A DNA stretch of 64,000 nucleotides from contig CM027378.1 in NCBI GenBank assembly GCA_015680905.1, positions 37,235,001 through 37,299,000 on the forward strand. Reading direction: 5' to 3'. A program made the translations under genes and the position numbers. Of the stretch, positions 34,700 through 44,746 are shown piece after piece (within the stretch, counting starts at the first letter, position 1; every line of letters starts with the position of its first letter). The stretch comes from Coptis chinensis. Lineage: Eukaryota; Streptophyta; Magnoliopsida; Ranunculales; Ranunculaceae. The notes under the pieces are model-generated. The model had not been told where the DNA came from. It ran no database searches and was given only the letters and a program-made list of their open reading frames with translations.

Positions 34700-35788
34700 C
34701 TATTGTCCCCTGATGTAGACGAAGTCCTTTTACAGGACCCTATCTTTGAGGACTAAACTTTTTCATTGGTGTACTTCCCTTCATTTCCATATATTGGTAA
34801 GTGCACCACTCAGGTAACTGGGCCCTCCCTATGGAGTGTGTGGCTGTAAGTACCGGATCCTAAGTCTACGATTAACATAATTCACCTTTTCCACTCTTGC
34901 ATGTTTTTTCGGGTTTTGAGTCATGTCCCTCTATGGTGTAAATTATGCATTTAATGCTTTCTTGTTTTCTTATATTAAATTTTATTCATAAAAAAATAAA
35001 AAAAAAATGTTAAAATCACAAACATAGTAAGTTAAGAAGTCTCGGGAATCTGACTTTAAAAGACCCACTTTTTAAAACAAATTTTCTAAACTCGTTGTCT
35101 AAAATTTGTTTGGGGGTGGGATGTTCATATTTCCGTAATGTATTGCTCAACCATTTGTGTTGTTTAGGCCGTTTAATCGTATTTCGATTCAGGGTGACAT
35201 TATCTATGAATTAGATTTCATTTGCTCTCATACCTTACATCATGCACACACTTTGAGGTATTTTCCATCTTCTTATATGTCACCTACGGTCGGAATAGAG
35301 TGTTTTATGGATCATTAGATTGGAAATTCTCTCCTGATCATTTCCATATCTCATTCGCAAAAATCGGACCGGTAACAAAGCGGCAAGTTATGTTTGAAGT
35401 TGCGCGAAATTTCGAAAAACAAAATCGGAAAATCAAGTGGGCTTGGGCCTAACTTCGCGCGCACGTGCGTCTCCTTCTTCCACCAACAGTTGCGCTTTAT
35501 TCTCCAAACTGCCATTAACAAACAACAAAGCTTAAAAACCTAACCTAAAAAAAAAATAATAAAAGAAACCTAAATACACCCATGCCCAAAGTTAAAACCC
35601 ACCCCAAATCTTCCCCTAACTACACCCACCACCACCTCCACCAATTTAAACAACCAAAAACCTCCGAAAATTCAAGAATTTTGAACTGCCACCACCACCA
35701 CTGCGCCTCCTGCCATTATTTTTAGTTAAGGTGTTTCAAAACAAGTCTCCATACCTTATTCAAACCCACAAATCTTATAAAAACTTCA
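34700..35788 (+). other. E6 spacer between pol and accessory ORF A
   Basis: Non-coding. It contains a TTGTTTGGGGGTGGG polypurine-like motif at about 35107-35121, followed by a leader with ACCGGTAACAAAGCGGCAAG, which resembles the leader of the type C ORFs. There is a cytosine- and adenine-rich stretch at 35560-35700. No gene is seen. Confidence 0.62.
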
Positions 35789-36059
35789 ATGGCTCAAAGA
35801 CGTCGGATATTGCCGGAGCACGCTTTTACTGCCGACCACTTCGCGCCGTTTTACGGTGATGAGATGGTTAGGGGAGACTGGAGTGGTTTGTGTTACTCGA
35901 CAGACGATTTTTACCACGAAGATTTAGTCCGAGAGTTTTATAGGACGAGGAAGTTGAATGGGAATCGAATTTTTGTTAAGGTGGCTGGGAGGAGGAGAGA
36001 GGTTACTACTGGGTTGTTGGCAGAGATTTTAGGCATTCCGCCTAGACACCATCTCGATG

Positions 36060-36062
36060 CCA
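36060..36062 (+). repeat. Left target-site duplication CCA of the CACTA element
   Basis: CCA directly precedes the CACTACC end, and the same three bases follow the other end at 42969-42971. Three-base duplications are typical of CACTA (En/Spm) elements. Confidence 0.93.
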
Positions 36063-36452
36063 CACTACCAAAAAGACGACTTTACCCGACAGACTTCAGA
36101 AAAATTACCCGACGGTTTATAACCATAGGAAGTTACCAACGCCTTTTATCGGTCGGGTATTAGTTGGCCATCCGTCCTAGAGGTATTCCAATTGATTTGT
36201 TCTGTCCGACAGTTGCCCGAGAGTTTTTAGCTATCGGCTAGTTCGACTGGATTTAACCATTGTTTGTTTCCAACAGACACCAAAATATGGCCGTACTTCT
36301 TAACCGTCGGCATATCTATTCAATTATCAGGCGGCAAAGATTTCACTTCCCACGCTCTAAAATTTCATCAAAAATTAAACCCATTAAAATAATAAAACCG
36401 ACTCTAAAACTGCCGAGTTTTCAGCTTTTCCTTCCTTCTGCAATAGCTTTTC

Positions 36453-36554
36453 CTTGAATTTCATTGCACCGACGCCCTTGAATTTCATTGCACCGACGAT
36501 GCCCTTGAATTTCATTGCACCGACGACGCCCTTGAATTTCATTGCACCGACGCC
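36453..36554 (+). repeat. Four-copy tandem repeat (24/27 bp)
   Basis: Units CTTGAATTTCATTGCACCGA followed by CGCC, CGATGCC, CGACGCC and CGCC, at 36453, 36477, 36504 and 36531. Unit lengths are 24, 27, 27 and 24 bp, differing by one triplet. Confidence 0.92.
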
Positions 36555-36656
36555 CTTCTCAACCTGAACAGGTAATTATGAACCGACGCCATTCTGATTT
36601 CGTTTTCTAGTTTTTGCATGTTTAATCCTTAAAAAATATTCACTTTCCTTCACTAC

Positions 36657-37183
36657 ATACCCATTGAAGAAGTATTTGAGAATTTGAGATGTAGTAAAGA
36701 TGGTTTAACAAGTCTTTGGTCTTTGAAGAGAGATTAGTCATTTTTGGTCATAACAAGTTAGAGGAAAAGAAGGTTTGTTTCATTGACACTCTTCTATATG
36801 CCATTTGTTTTATTCATTTTGCTTCAAAATTTGATCTTTATTTCATTTCTATGTGTTTATAGGAAAGTAAGTTTTTGAAGTTCTTAGGCTTCATGTGGAA
36901 CCCTTTGTCTTGGGTCATGGAAGCAGCTGCAATTATGGCTATAGCACTAGCAAATGGAGGGGTGAGCTTAAATTATGTGTTTTATGAAGTTGTTTGTTTG
37001 TTTTATGTGATTTTGTTCTCGATTTTTAAGAATTGTGTTGCGGGGAAAGCCCTCGATTTGGCAGGATTTTATGGGGATTATTACTCTACTTGTTATTAAC
37101 TCAACTATTAGCTTCATTGAGGAAAATAATGTCGGAAATGCCAGCCGCAGCTCTTATGGCGATCTAGCCCCTAAGGCTAAGGT
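36657..37183 (+). pseudogene. Captured plasma-membrane H+-ATPase N-terminal exons, copy 1
   Basis: P3A-type proton pump fragment. Exon 36657-36772 gives IPIEEVFENLRCSKDGLTS and ends in EEKK before GTTTGT. An intron (36773-36862, ending TTTATAG) follows. Exon 36863-36961 encodes [20 protein letters not shown] and [13 protein letters not shown], the first transmembrane region. An intron starting GTGAGC follows, then exon 37050-37183 with [13 protein letters not shown]. The introns are retained, so genomic DNA rather than mRNA was captured. Several indels and substitutions break the frame. The identification rests on the highly conserved plant H+-ATPase N-terminus. Confidence 0.9.
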
Positions 37184-39036
37184 ACTAGATTGAACAGATT
37201 TTGCTTATCTGGGTTTTCTGTTTGCATTTAGTTGTTTTCTTCAGCGATCCGGGTGAAACTTGCTCGCTAATCAGGGCCCTGGGTGAAACTTGACTAATGA
37301 GTCACTCTCAAACCGAAATGAAACCGAGTTGAACTCATCTTGAATTTTGATCCTTTCTCTTGTACCGGTGAACCAAATAATGTGGCCGATGCGGCAATGC
37401 TAGTGTCTCTTGCAAAATCACACTTGGAAATACTCCGCCAGGCGGATGCGGGTAAGAAAAAGTGCTTCACTCAATTCTATCATGAGCTGCCTCAATTCTA
37501 TCATGAGCTTTCATATTTAGAATAATAAGTAAAAATAGTGTAATTTTTTCGAGCTAAACTCCTGCCCTCCCTTGAAAGGAAATGGTAAACAACCTCGGAG
37601 ATAAATAAAATCATTGAAAATTATGTGGGTCATTGCTTCACTTCATGGTCATAATTTGGAACTTTATTCGCCGGAAGTGGTCGCGACATCACCTTTCTTA
37701 CGTGGCATCCAACTTTCACTCTTTGAATACATGCCCAATTGCCCATGAAGCGGCACGTAGCCTCTCTTGTCTCCCCATATGGAAGCTAGACTCCTGCGGT
37801 GATTCGGCATTATGTTGAAGTAGCTGCTGCTTAGGTGCTATATAAGAATATTAGCTAATTCATATATCATGCATGTTGCATGAAAAGTCGATTAGATTTT
37901 GTTGACTCCTTCCATAACGTCATTGCATTTCATTTGCCACTCTGCTTTGAAAGTTGTTACAGATCCAGATCCAAATTTGAAATTACTTTCTCCTTCCATT
38001 TTCATGACCTTTATATGCTTCCAAAGACATGTAACATTTATAGAACACAATCGTTTGTTTTCACTTTTCAAGGTTGTTTCGACTGGTCCTACTCCCCGAA
38101 AGTGGGGACGAGGGCTTTGCATGGGCACTAGATAGTCCTCAAAAAGTCAAAAACTTCACATTACCTGTAAGAACAAGAGCAAATTTGGGAAAGTGATTCT
38201 CGACAAAGATAATCAATTAATCATCAATTAAGAAAACAAGACAAAAGAAATAGATTCCGATGACCTTTATTAAGCTTCACTATTATCTAAACCGAAACCG
38301 GCTTTTTTAATCCAATGACAGAGCTCATTCGGGAAAGTAACAATCTAGATTGACCGGGTTGTAATCTTTGGGTTCATTCTTTGGGAGTACACACTACTGC
38401 CTCAAAGCAAAAGTGAACCTTCGAAATTTGGAGCGTCTGTTGTCTTTGATTATTTTCATTGCCAAGAAGGAGTGGACCTTCGAATATCGTTGTCACTATA
38501 TTTTGTCAATTGTTAGTTAGTTTACTATGTAATTTCCTCCAACATCGTTCTAGAGTCTTCGCCTCTTAGGTCTCACTTCCCATTGATGTATTCATTACTT
38601 TGGTATAAAACTTGTTTTGGTGGGTTTAGATGACATATGGGTTGATCTGTTGTATTCATTCTCCTTTCGGCACCCTAGCGAAGTCACCAAGGGACGATAG
38701 CAGTTCGAGGATGATTCATCCGATGAGGACGAGGATGAACGACCGCCAAGACTTTAAAGAAAAAATGTAAGATGAAATATTTTTGTGAAATGTCCGGTTT
38801 GTTACTCTTTGTTGTGTGTACCGTGTATGTGCATCCCTTGGTTACATCTTTAAGTTGCACACTAAATCTCATTGTGTAATCGTTTATAGTGGGAACTTCA
38901 CCTCTGAATTGGTTCCCATCACCTAGCTCAACAGGTTTGTCGGGTTTGTCGAGTACTTTTCCGTGTTTTTAATTTCGATTTTGTGTGGTTTACAAAATTT
39001 GATAATGATGATGCCTTTGGAATTTAACTAATGTAG
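37184..39036 (+). other. Unassigned CACTA interior with exon-like pieces
   Basis: Three stretches look like captured coding sequence but I cannot name them: 37340-37523 (EPNNVADAAMLVSLAKSHLE followed by ILRQADAGKKKC, plus a tandem FYHEL repeat), 37640-37820 (GHNLELYSPEVVATSPFLRG, then IQLSLFEYMPNC) and 37900-38130. The rest shows no coding signal. They may come from a third captured gene or from the autonomous CACTA parent. Confidence 0.4.
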
Positions 39037-39156
39037 GGAGCCATCACGAAGAGAATGATAGCAATAGAGGAAATGGCAGGCATGGATGTGCTTTGCAGTG
39101 ATAAAATGGAACTTTGACCCCGAACAAGCTCTCTCAAGAGACGAAATCTTATTGAG
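39037..39156 (+). pseudogene. Captured H+-ATPase phosphorylation-domain exon
   Basis: After TGTAG the sequence reads GAITKRMIAIEEMAGMDVLC then SDKME and a stop. In plant H+-ATPases this exon holds the invariant DKTGT phosphorylation motif; here a one-base deletion in the threonine codon destroys it. Shifting the frame restores LT and NKL-like residues up to NLIE, followed by a GT donor. It belongs downstream of the N-terminal exons in the source gene but lies upstream of their second copy here. Confidence 0.9.
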
Positions 39157-39370
39157 GTTAGACGGATAATAATCTTTGGTGGTTTGTTCTTTTTTTAACC
39201 CGACATAATTACGGAATATAAACCCGATAGATCTACATGATATTCTTTTGTTCAGATTTTCTTGAAGTCGTGTTAAAGGAAGTTGTGGATTTGGTACTTG
39301 TTTATCTCTTCTTTTTCATGTAAAGTACATTTTTTGGTTTTGATGAGTTTTGTGATGTTTTGAGTGCGGG

Positions 39371-40665
39371 GAAAACATACCCATTGAAGAAGTATTTGAG
39401 AATTTGAGATGTAGTAAAGATGGTTTAACAAGTGCTAGTCTTTGAAAGAGATTAGTCATTTTTGGTCATAACAAGTTAGAGGAAAAGAAGGTTTGTTTCA
39501 TTGACACTCTTCTATATGCCGTTTGTTTTATTCATTTTGCTTCAAAATTTGATCTTTATTTCATTTCTATGTATTTATAGGAAAGTAAGTTTTTGAAGTT
39601 CTTAGGCTTCATGTGGAACCCTTTGTCTTGGGTCATGGAAGCAGCTGCAATTATGGCTATAGCACTAGCAAATGGAGGGGTGAGCTTAAATTATGTGTTT
39701 TATGTAGTTGTTTGTTTGTTTTATGTGATTTTGTTTCGATTTTTAAGAATTGTGTTCTTTGGGAAAGCCTCCCGATCGGCAGGATTTTGTGGGGATTATT
39801 ACTCTACCTGTTATTAACTCAACGATTAGCTTCATTGAGGAAAATAATGCCGGAAATCTTTTGCTGCGGCTCTTATGGCGGCGTCTAGCCCCAAAAAAGG
39901 CTAAGGTACTAGATTGAACAGATTTTGCTTATCTGAGGTTTTTCGTTTGCATTTAGTTGTTTTCTTCAATCGATCCTGTTTTTAATTTTAAGTTGCATCG
40001 ATAATTATAGCTGTTGTTTAGAATCTATTTTAAAGAAGTTATGAACACCATTGGTTTTAAAAGGTTTTTTTTCGTTTAAATCTGCTTTGGAAGCCGAATT
40101 TTAGTTGTTTGGAGTTGGTATAGTTTTCAGTATTATGCCTAATGATGAGAAATTGAGTGTTGGGTTTAGATAAAGAATAAACTAGAATTTGAGTGATGGG
40201 GTCATTTAGGTGAAAATAATGATATTTTAGGCTTGATAGTAGTAAGTCGGTGATATTCTAAGTGAAGAGTAAAAAAATAATAAGTTGAGTGGCGTTTTTG
40301 AATTTGTTTCATTTCCATGTGGTATCTAAAATTGTTATGGGTTCATGAAACTAAAATAGGTACCGAGATGGAAAGTGGAACGAAGAAGATGCAAGCAGTT
40401 CTTGTTCTTGGAGATGTCATCGATTATAAAACTTGGAGACATAGTACCAACCCGATGCTCGTCTCCTCGAGGGAGACCCGTTAAAAAATTGACCGGTGAC
40501 TCTACTATCTAATGACCGTCCCTTTTTAAAACTCATTATGCAATCGAGAATACCCTCCACCCTCTTAAAATTTGATCTGTTCTCCTTTTGAATTTTAGGT
40601 CTTCTCTAACAGGGGAGTCCCTTCCCGTAACAAAGGGCCCGAGGAGATGGTGTTTACTCGGGGAG
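39371..40665 (+). pseudogene. Captured H+-ATPase N-terminal exons, copy 2 (longer)
   Basis: Exons: 39371-39490 (ENIPIEEVFENLRCSKDGLT ... NKLEEKK), 39581-39679 ([20 protein letters not shown] ... ANGG), 39761-39904 ([29 protein letters not shown], then frameshifted), about 40361-40498 (RDGKWNEEDA, then IKLGDIVP in a shifted frame) and about 40603-40665 (LTGESLPVTKGP). Introns are in place. The exon order is that of the source gene; it covers the cytosolic N-terminus, the first membrane segments and the TGES actuator loop. Multiple indels make it non-functional. The first part is a direct duplicate of 36657-37183. Confidence 0.92.
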
Positions 40666-40769
40666 GCAGGCTTCCATTGGTTTATATATATTTTTTCCTT
40701 TACAATCTTCTTTACCAATAAACCGATATTCTTCCTCTCTTTCATTAAATGCGTTTCATGTGTAAATTT

Positions 40770-42552
40770 CAGGCTTGCCCGGATAATTGTGCAAGGAGAT
40801 GTCCCTCAAGCTTTGATGAATCGCAAGGTAGGCATTTAAACAAGGGTCCTACCGAAGTTTATATCTTAAAATTTCTTATGGCCTTTTTATAGAGGTGCAA
40901 CCATACAAATTGCAGCTTTCATGTATATCTTGTCGTCCATTGTCGATTAATAGAAGTCATTTGAGCCGTAAGAATATGATAGTAAAGTTTAAAACGCGAC
41001 CACATGCTTGTCTTTATTAATAAATGTAATTTTTAAATAACATTCGATAATGTACCTATGTTTTCTGTTTTACGTTATTTGTTGATAATAAGATTTGTCT
41101 CATAATTTTTAGGTCCCTCGATAATGATGATTTTTGCCTTTTGATTTTATCATACTTGGTCTAATAGACCTTTTATTACCAGTTGATATCCCTTGATATG
41201 GAATGCTTTTATTGCGGTCGCGAAATATCGTGGAGAATTTGAAGACAGGTTGAAAGTCATCTGAAGGAAGTGGACCCGATTCAGGAAGGACAAATTGTTC
41301 TTTTTATTGATGAGATCCACTTGTTGTAGGGGCAGGTAAAAACACTTTGATTGGGTTTCGACTTACTAGCAATGTTTTTCAGGATGTTTTACGTAAATAG
41401 TTGTTGAGTATGTAGTTCATTTCGTTGGATTCTCATTTTTAATGTAATTCAACCCGATATGGGTACAATATTTTACTCTAAAAAATTGAAGAATCCATCA
41501 TTTTTCACCCCAGTAGTTTCAGAGATACCTTCACGGAAGTTCATGAGATTTATAGATTTCAAAAGTGATTCGATTATCTTGCTTGAATTTGGTGTAGTAG
41601 TCCGTTGATCTTCTTTAATATTAAATCTTCTTTGTTGGATAAGTCTATCAACTTATTCTTTTACTTTTTCCTTTCAAGCTTTCGCAAAGGTGAATGCATT
41701 ATGTTTTGTATAAACCGATCAATGAAGACTTGTCGAGATTCTTATACCGATAAAACAAACATAGACTCACTTGACTTTATTCTTATCTCCATCCATATCA
41801 TTTTATATGGCTTGGCTAGTTCACTCTATTATCGGTTATCTTCAGATTGAGTTTGTAATTTAGAACTAGATATTATTGATATTTTGGTATTAATATCTTA
41901 GGTGCCACAAATGGTGCGATGGGCGCTTTGGTAATCTTTTGAAGCCTATGCTTGGTGGTGGTGAGTTGCGATGTATTGGTGCTACAACACTTTCGATGAA
42001 TACCGTAAAATATATTGAAAAAGATCCCGCCTTAGAGCGCCGTTTCCAACAAGTTTATGTTGATCAACCGTCAGTGGAAGATACAATTTCTATACTACGC
42101 GGATTGCGTGAAAGGTATGAGTTGCATCATGGAGTCCGAATATCAAATAGTGCACTTGTAGCACCTGCAATTCTTCGGATCGGTACATCGATGGCCGCTT
42201 TCTTCGGACAAAGGTAATCGAAGTTCTATATCACGAGCACTTTCGGCTTGATTGAATGGTTTTCATAGTGGTTGAAGCTACCAATGCTAATGTGAACATG
42301 TTTCTTCCAGCTATTGATCTAGTTGATGAGGCGGTGCAAAATTGAAAATGGAAATTACTTCAAAACCAAGCGCCTTGGATGAGATCAACCGATCAGATCT
42401 TGAAGCAGGAGATGGAGAGGCTTTCTTTGATGAGCGACATAGACAGAGCATCGAAAGATAGGCTGAATTAAGGAGAGAGCTCTCTCTTAAAGGAAAAGCG
42501 AAGGCTCTAACCGGCGGATGGGAGCACGAAAAATCTGTCATGACGCGCGATT
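40770..42552 (+). pseudogene. clpB-like: Captured ClpB/Hsp101 chaperone fragment (first AAA+ domain)
   Basis: Exons of a ClpB-type AAA+ disaggregase: 40773-40828 (ARIIVQGDVPQALMNRK, then a GT donor); about 41178-41336 (LISLDM, AKYRGEFEDRLKVI in frame, then LFIDEIH in a shifted frame, the Walker B region); 41902-42213 ([63 protein letters not shown]); 42311-42552 (AIDLVDEA, KMEITSKPSALDEINR, WEHEKSVMTR, the start of the coiled-coil middle domain). The Walker A exon is missing. Introns are retained. A stretch of 92 codons (41939-42217) is still open. Cytosolic, plastid and mitochondrial homologues cannot be told apart from this part. Confidence 0.92.
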
Positions 42553-42599
42553 CAGGTCCTTGTACACGAAACAATTATTATAAAAATATATTTTTTAAA

Positions 42600-42940
42600 T
42601 AAAGAACTAATACCCGACGGATAAAACTGTCTAGTAGCAAACTACCCGACGGCTAGCGGTTGGCATATCCGACGGCCGGTGACGGTGGTCTAACCGACGG
42701 TTCATAAATGAGAACTATCCAACGGTTCTTAACAAAGAAGAGAACTATCCAACGGTTTTTGACAGCCGGCATATCCGACGGATATTAACAGTAGGAATGT
42801 CCGTCGGCAAAGGTCCTCAACCCCGACGGCCTGTTTTGACCAATAAAAACCGTCAGAAGCCTATGCCGACCGAGCATTTTCCGACGGTCTTGCGGCGGTT
42901 TTGGTCTGTCGGGTAATACCTTTCGCGACAGCCATAGTCA
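42600..42940. repeat. Right subterminal CCGACGG repeats of the CACTA element
   Basis: About a dozen copies of CCGACGG or its variants (CCAACGG, CCGTCGG, CGACGGT) occur in both orientations. A matching set lies at the left end (36090-36250). Such clusters are the usual binding sites of the CACTA transposase accessory protein. Confidence 0.8.
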
Positions 42941-42968
42941 GTCGGGTAAAGTCGTTCTTTTGGTAGTG

Positions 42969-42971
42969 CCA
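42969..42971 (+). repeat. Right target-site duplication CCA of the CACTA element
   Basis: Pairs with 36060-36062. Reading resumes in the type A accessory ORF frame directly after it. Confidence 0.93.
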
Positions 42972-44299
42972 CATTACAGGATTCCCAGTTTACTGCTATA
43001 GAACCTTTGATGAACGAGACTGTAACGGAAGGGAACTACAATGCGATCTCGCATTGTGTTCGCCAGTCGTCTCTCAGAACCAACCAGCTGGCTGTAGCTC
43101 AGTGGATTGGTATGAATGTCATAGGAAAGGAGAAAGTCAGCGATATTTGTGTGAACTGCCTTCACGTTCTATGGATACTCCAGGAGTAGAAGTATGAGTT
43201 CTGTATTTTGGAGTTTTTGCATAACATGATTAGGGGAGTTGGAAAGAGTATTGCACCTCTCCCTGTTTTGATAACGAAGATCATGATAACCTTGAGAGCG
43301 ACTCCGAGGTCTGATAGGATTTGCCTGAAGGAGCACCAAAATCATCATATTTATACGGAGTGTATCCAGAGAGTTTGGAGGTTGCCTGAAGAGAGGGTAG
43401 TCGAGGAGACTGACTCGGAGGATGAGGATGACACAACATGTTTTGATGTCGATGCCTTGGAGAGGTGTAGGTCGGATGCAGAACGCATGGCTGTGATTCA
43501 CCGTGGCATGCGTTCTCTCAATACTATTTTTGAAGACCTCCGAACTCGGCAGGCTACCATGCATCATAACTTCGAGACTCATGCCCGGCGCGAGGATGAG
43601 TGGTGGGAATAGACGAGGGCCAAGATGGAAGCTCAGCGCTACTTCCGAGATGACATGCTTGCATGTTTCCCACCCCATGGAGGGTTCTTCGGAGGAGGAG
43701 TAGTCTGTGAGGCACGAGCGTCATTGCCGCAAGACGGATGGCTCCGGCCCATCGGAAGCCCAAGAGCCATCTCCTTCTCGAGCGCATTCCACTACTAGCA
43801 GCGAGTGGTTTAGGGATCTAATGAGTTGATTTGTTTTATTGTATTTGTTTTTATTTAGTACTGATGTAAAAAGATTAGTTCAGTAATTAAATTTGAATTT
43901 GGTTGTTGTATGTTATTTTAATTCAATTTTAATATAAGTTGTTTAATTTCGTATTATGCGTTATTTTTATCATTAATCCCACCTTCCCAAATTGTTTGGG
44001 GGTGGTATTATTTAGGCTAGCATAATTCGTTATAGGATCATCTATTTTAAGAAGTTGTTTTGGATTGAGGGTTGAGAGTATTGCCGATATGGGCATTGCT
44101 ATAAATAGATATTGTGGTAGGATGAAATCTCGATGAGTTAGGCAGTTTCTATCCTAAATTCAACCTAAAAGATATTAGGGTTGTTTTAGAATCAAGAATA
44201 TGAGTTGTTTCCGTTTTCGGTTTTGGAAATTTTATTATTTCTGGAAATTGCCTTAAAGCTTTTTGGCAAATTCCCAATTCGGTTTAGCAATTTAAAACC

Positions 44300-44307
44300 T
44301 ATAAAAA
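44300..44307 (+). promoter_or_regulatory. Possible TATA box upstream of accessory ORF B (E6)
   Basis: CCTATAAAAACTGCATTC is followed about 30 nt later by CACTCACAACCCC and CATTCATCTCTCAC. The E2 spacer has CCTATAAACTCCACACC at the same relative place (6347). This suggests, without proving, that type B has its own promoter. Confidence 0.35.
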
Positions 44308-44418
44308 CTGCATTCATTCTACACTCACAACCCCAACTACATCTCACATTCATCTCTCACGTTTCATTCCCACTTTACCTTATTTTTTTCAGATTGCCTA
44401 TTTGCCAGCTCCCTCCTC

Positions 44419-44663
44419 GAGCACTGCGCCAAAGACCTTTGTCGAGAGAAATTCTACCCTGAGCGCGACATGTGCCCTCTCCAGCCCAAACCTGAGCGCC
44501 ACCTGCGCCCAAAACACTGGAATTCCAATTTTCATCCGGAGCGCACCCCACGCCCATCCCAGGCTAAAAGTGAGCACACCCTGCGCCCAAGTGCCTGGAA
44601 CTCGAAATTCAACATAGCGCATCCGCGCCCATCCCAGGCATACCTTGAGCGCACCCTGCGCCC
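44419..44663 (+). repeat. Degenerate GC-rich repeats upstream of accessory ORF B (E6)
   Basis: Seven copies of a GAGCGCACCCTGCGCCC-like motif start at about 44419, 44461, 44494, 44539, 44572, 44615 and 44647. Several are followed by CCTGGAA or ACTGGAAT. They match the cluster at 6378-6499. Confidence 0.78.
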
Positions 44664-44746
44664 TGACCACTGTGGGCACCAAAAATTTCCAGTTTTCCGA
44701 GGATTGTTCCAGGATAGTTGCAGCTACTCTAGAGAGTAGTTTTGTG

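Larger units (their letters stand above)
36063..42968 (+). mobile_element. Non-autonomous CACTA (En/Spm) element carrying captured gene fragments
   Basis: 6,906 bp, bounded by inverted repeats of about 28 bp: the left end begins CACTACCAAAAAGACGACTT and continues TACCCGAC; the right end read inwards begins CACTACCAAAAGAACGACTT and continues TACCCGAC. Target copies are CCA on both sides. The ends hold many CCGACGG-like subterminal repeats (36090-36250 and 42610-42940). No transposase is recognisable, so it depends on an autonomous relative. The interior carries exons and introns of a plasma-membrane H+-ATPase gene (two copies of the N-terminal exons) and of a ClpB/Hsp101 gene, plus unidentified exon-like pieces. 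All are on the plus strand and all are broken. Confidence 0.95.
35789..43829 (+). pseudogene. Accessory ORF type A, element E6, interrupted by a CACTA element
   Basis: Coding segments are 35789-36062 and 42972-43829. The first begins MAQRRRILPEHAFTADHF, with EMVRGDWSGLCYSTDDFYHEDL, FYRTRKLNGNRIFVKV and LLAEILGIPP. The CACTA insertion and its 3-bp target copy lie between the segments; without them the frame is the same on both sides. The second segment has EPLMNETVTEGNYN, HCVRQSSLRTNQLAVAQW and CLHVLWILQE, a single TAG at 43187-43189, then the same frame to 43612 with an acidic DSEDEDDTTCFDVDALER block. A shift near 43,600-43,700 gives a further tail ending FRDLMS at 43829, like the E2 copy. 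This is the best preserved type A copy; function unknown. Confidence 0.8.
43830..44746 (+). other. E6 spacer between accessory ORFs A and B
   Basis: Contains TTGTTTGGGGGTGGT at about 43997-44011, a TATAAAAA at 44300-44307 followed by a C/A-rich stretch like a plant transcription start, and the GC-rich repeats. Open frames on both strands at 44375-44740 come from the GC-rich repeats and have no recognisable product. Confidence 0.62.

Noticed and set aside
44375..44740. Overlapping open frames on both strands in the GC-rich stretch
   Set aside because: Lack of stops follows from GC-rich repeats; the frames on both strands are equally open and match nothing.
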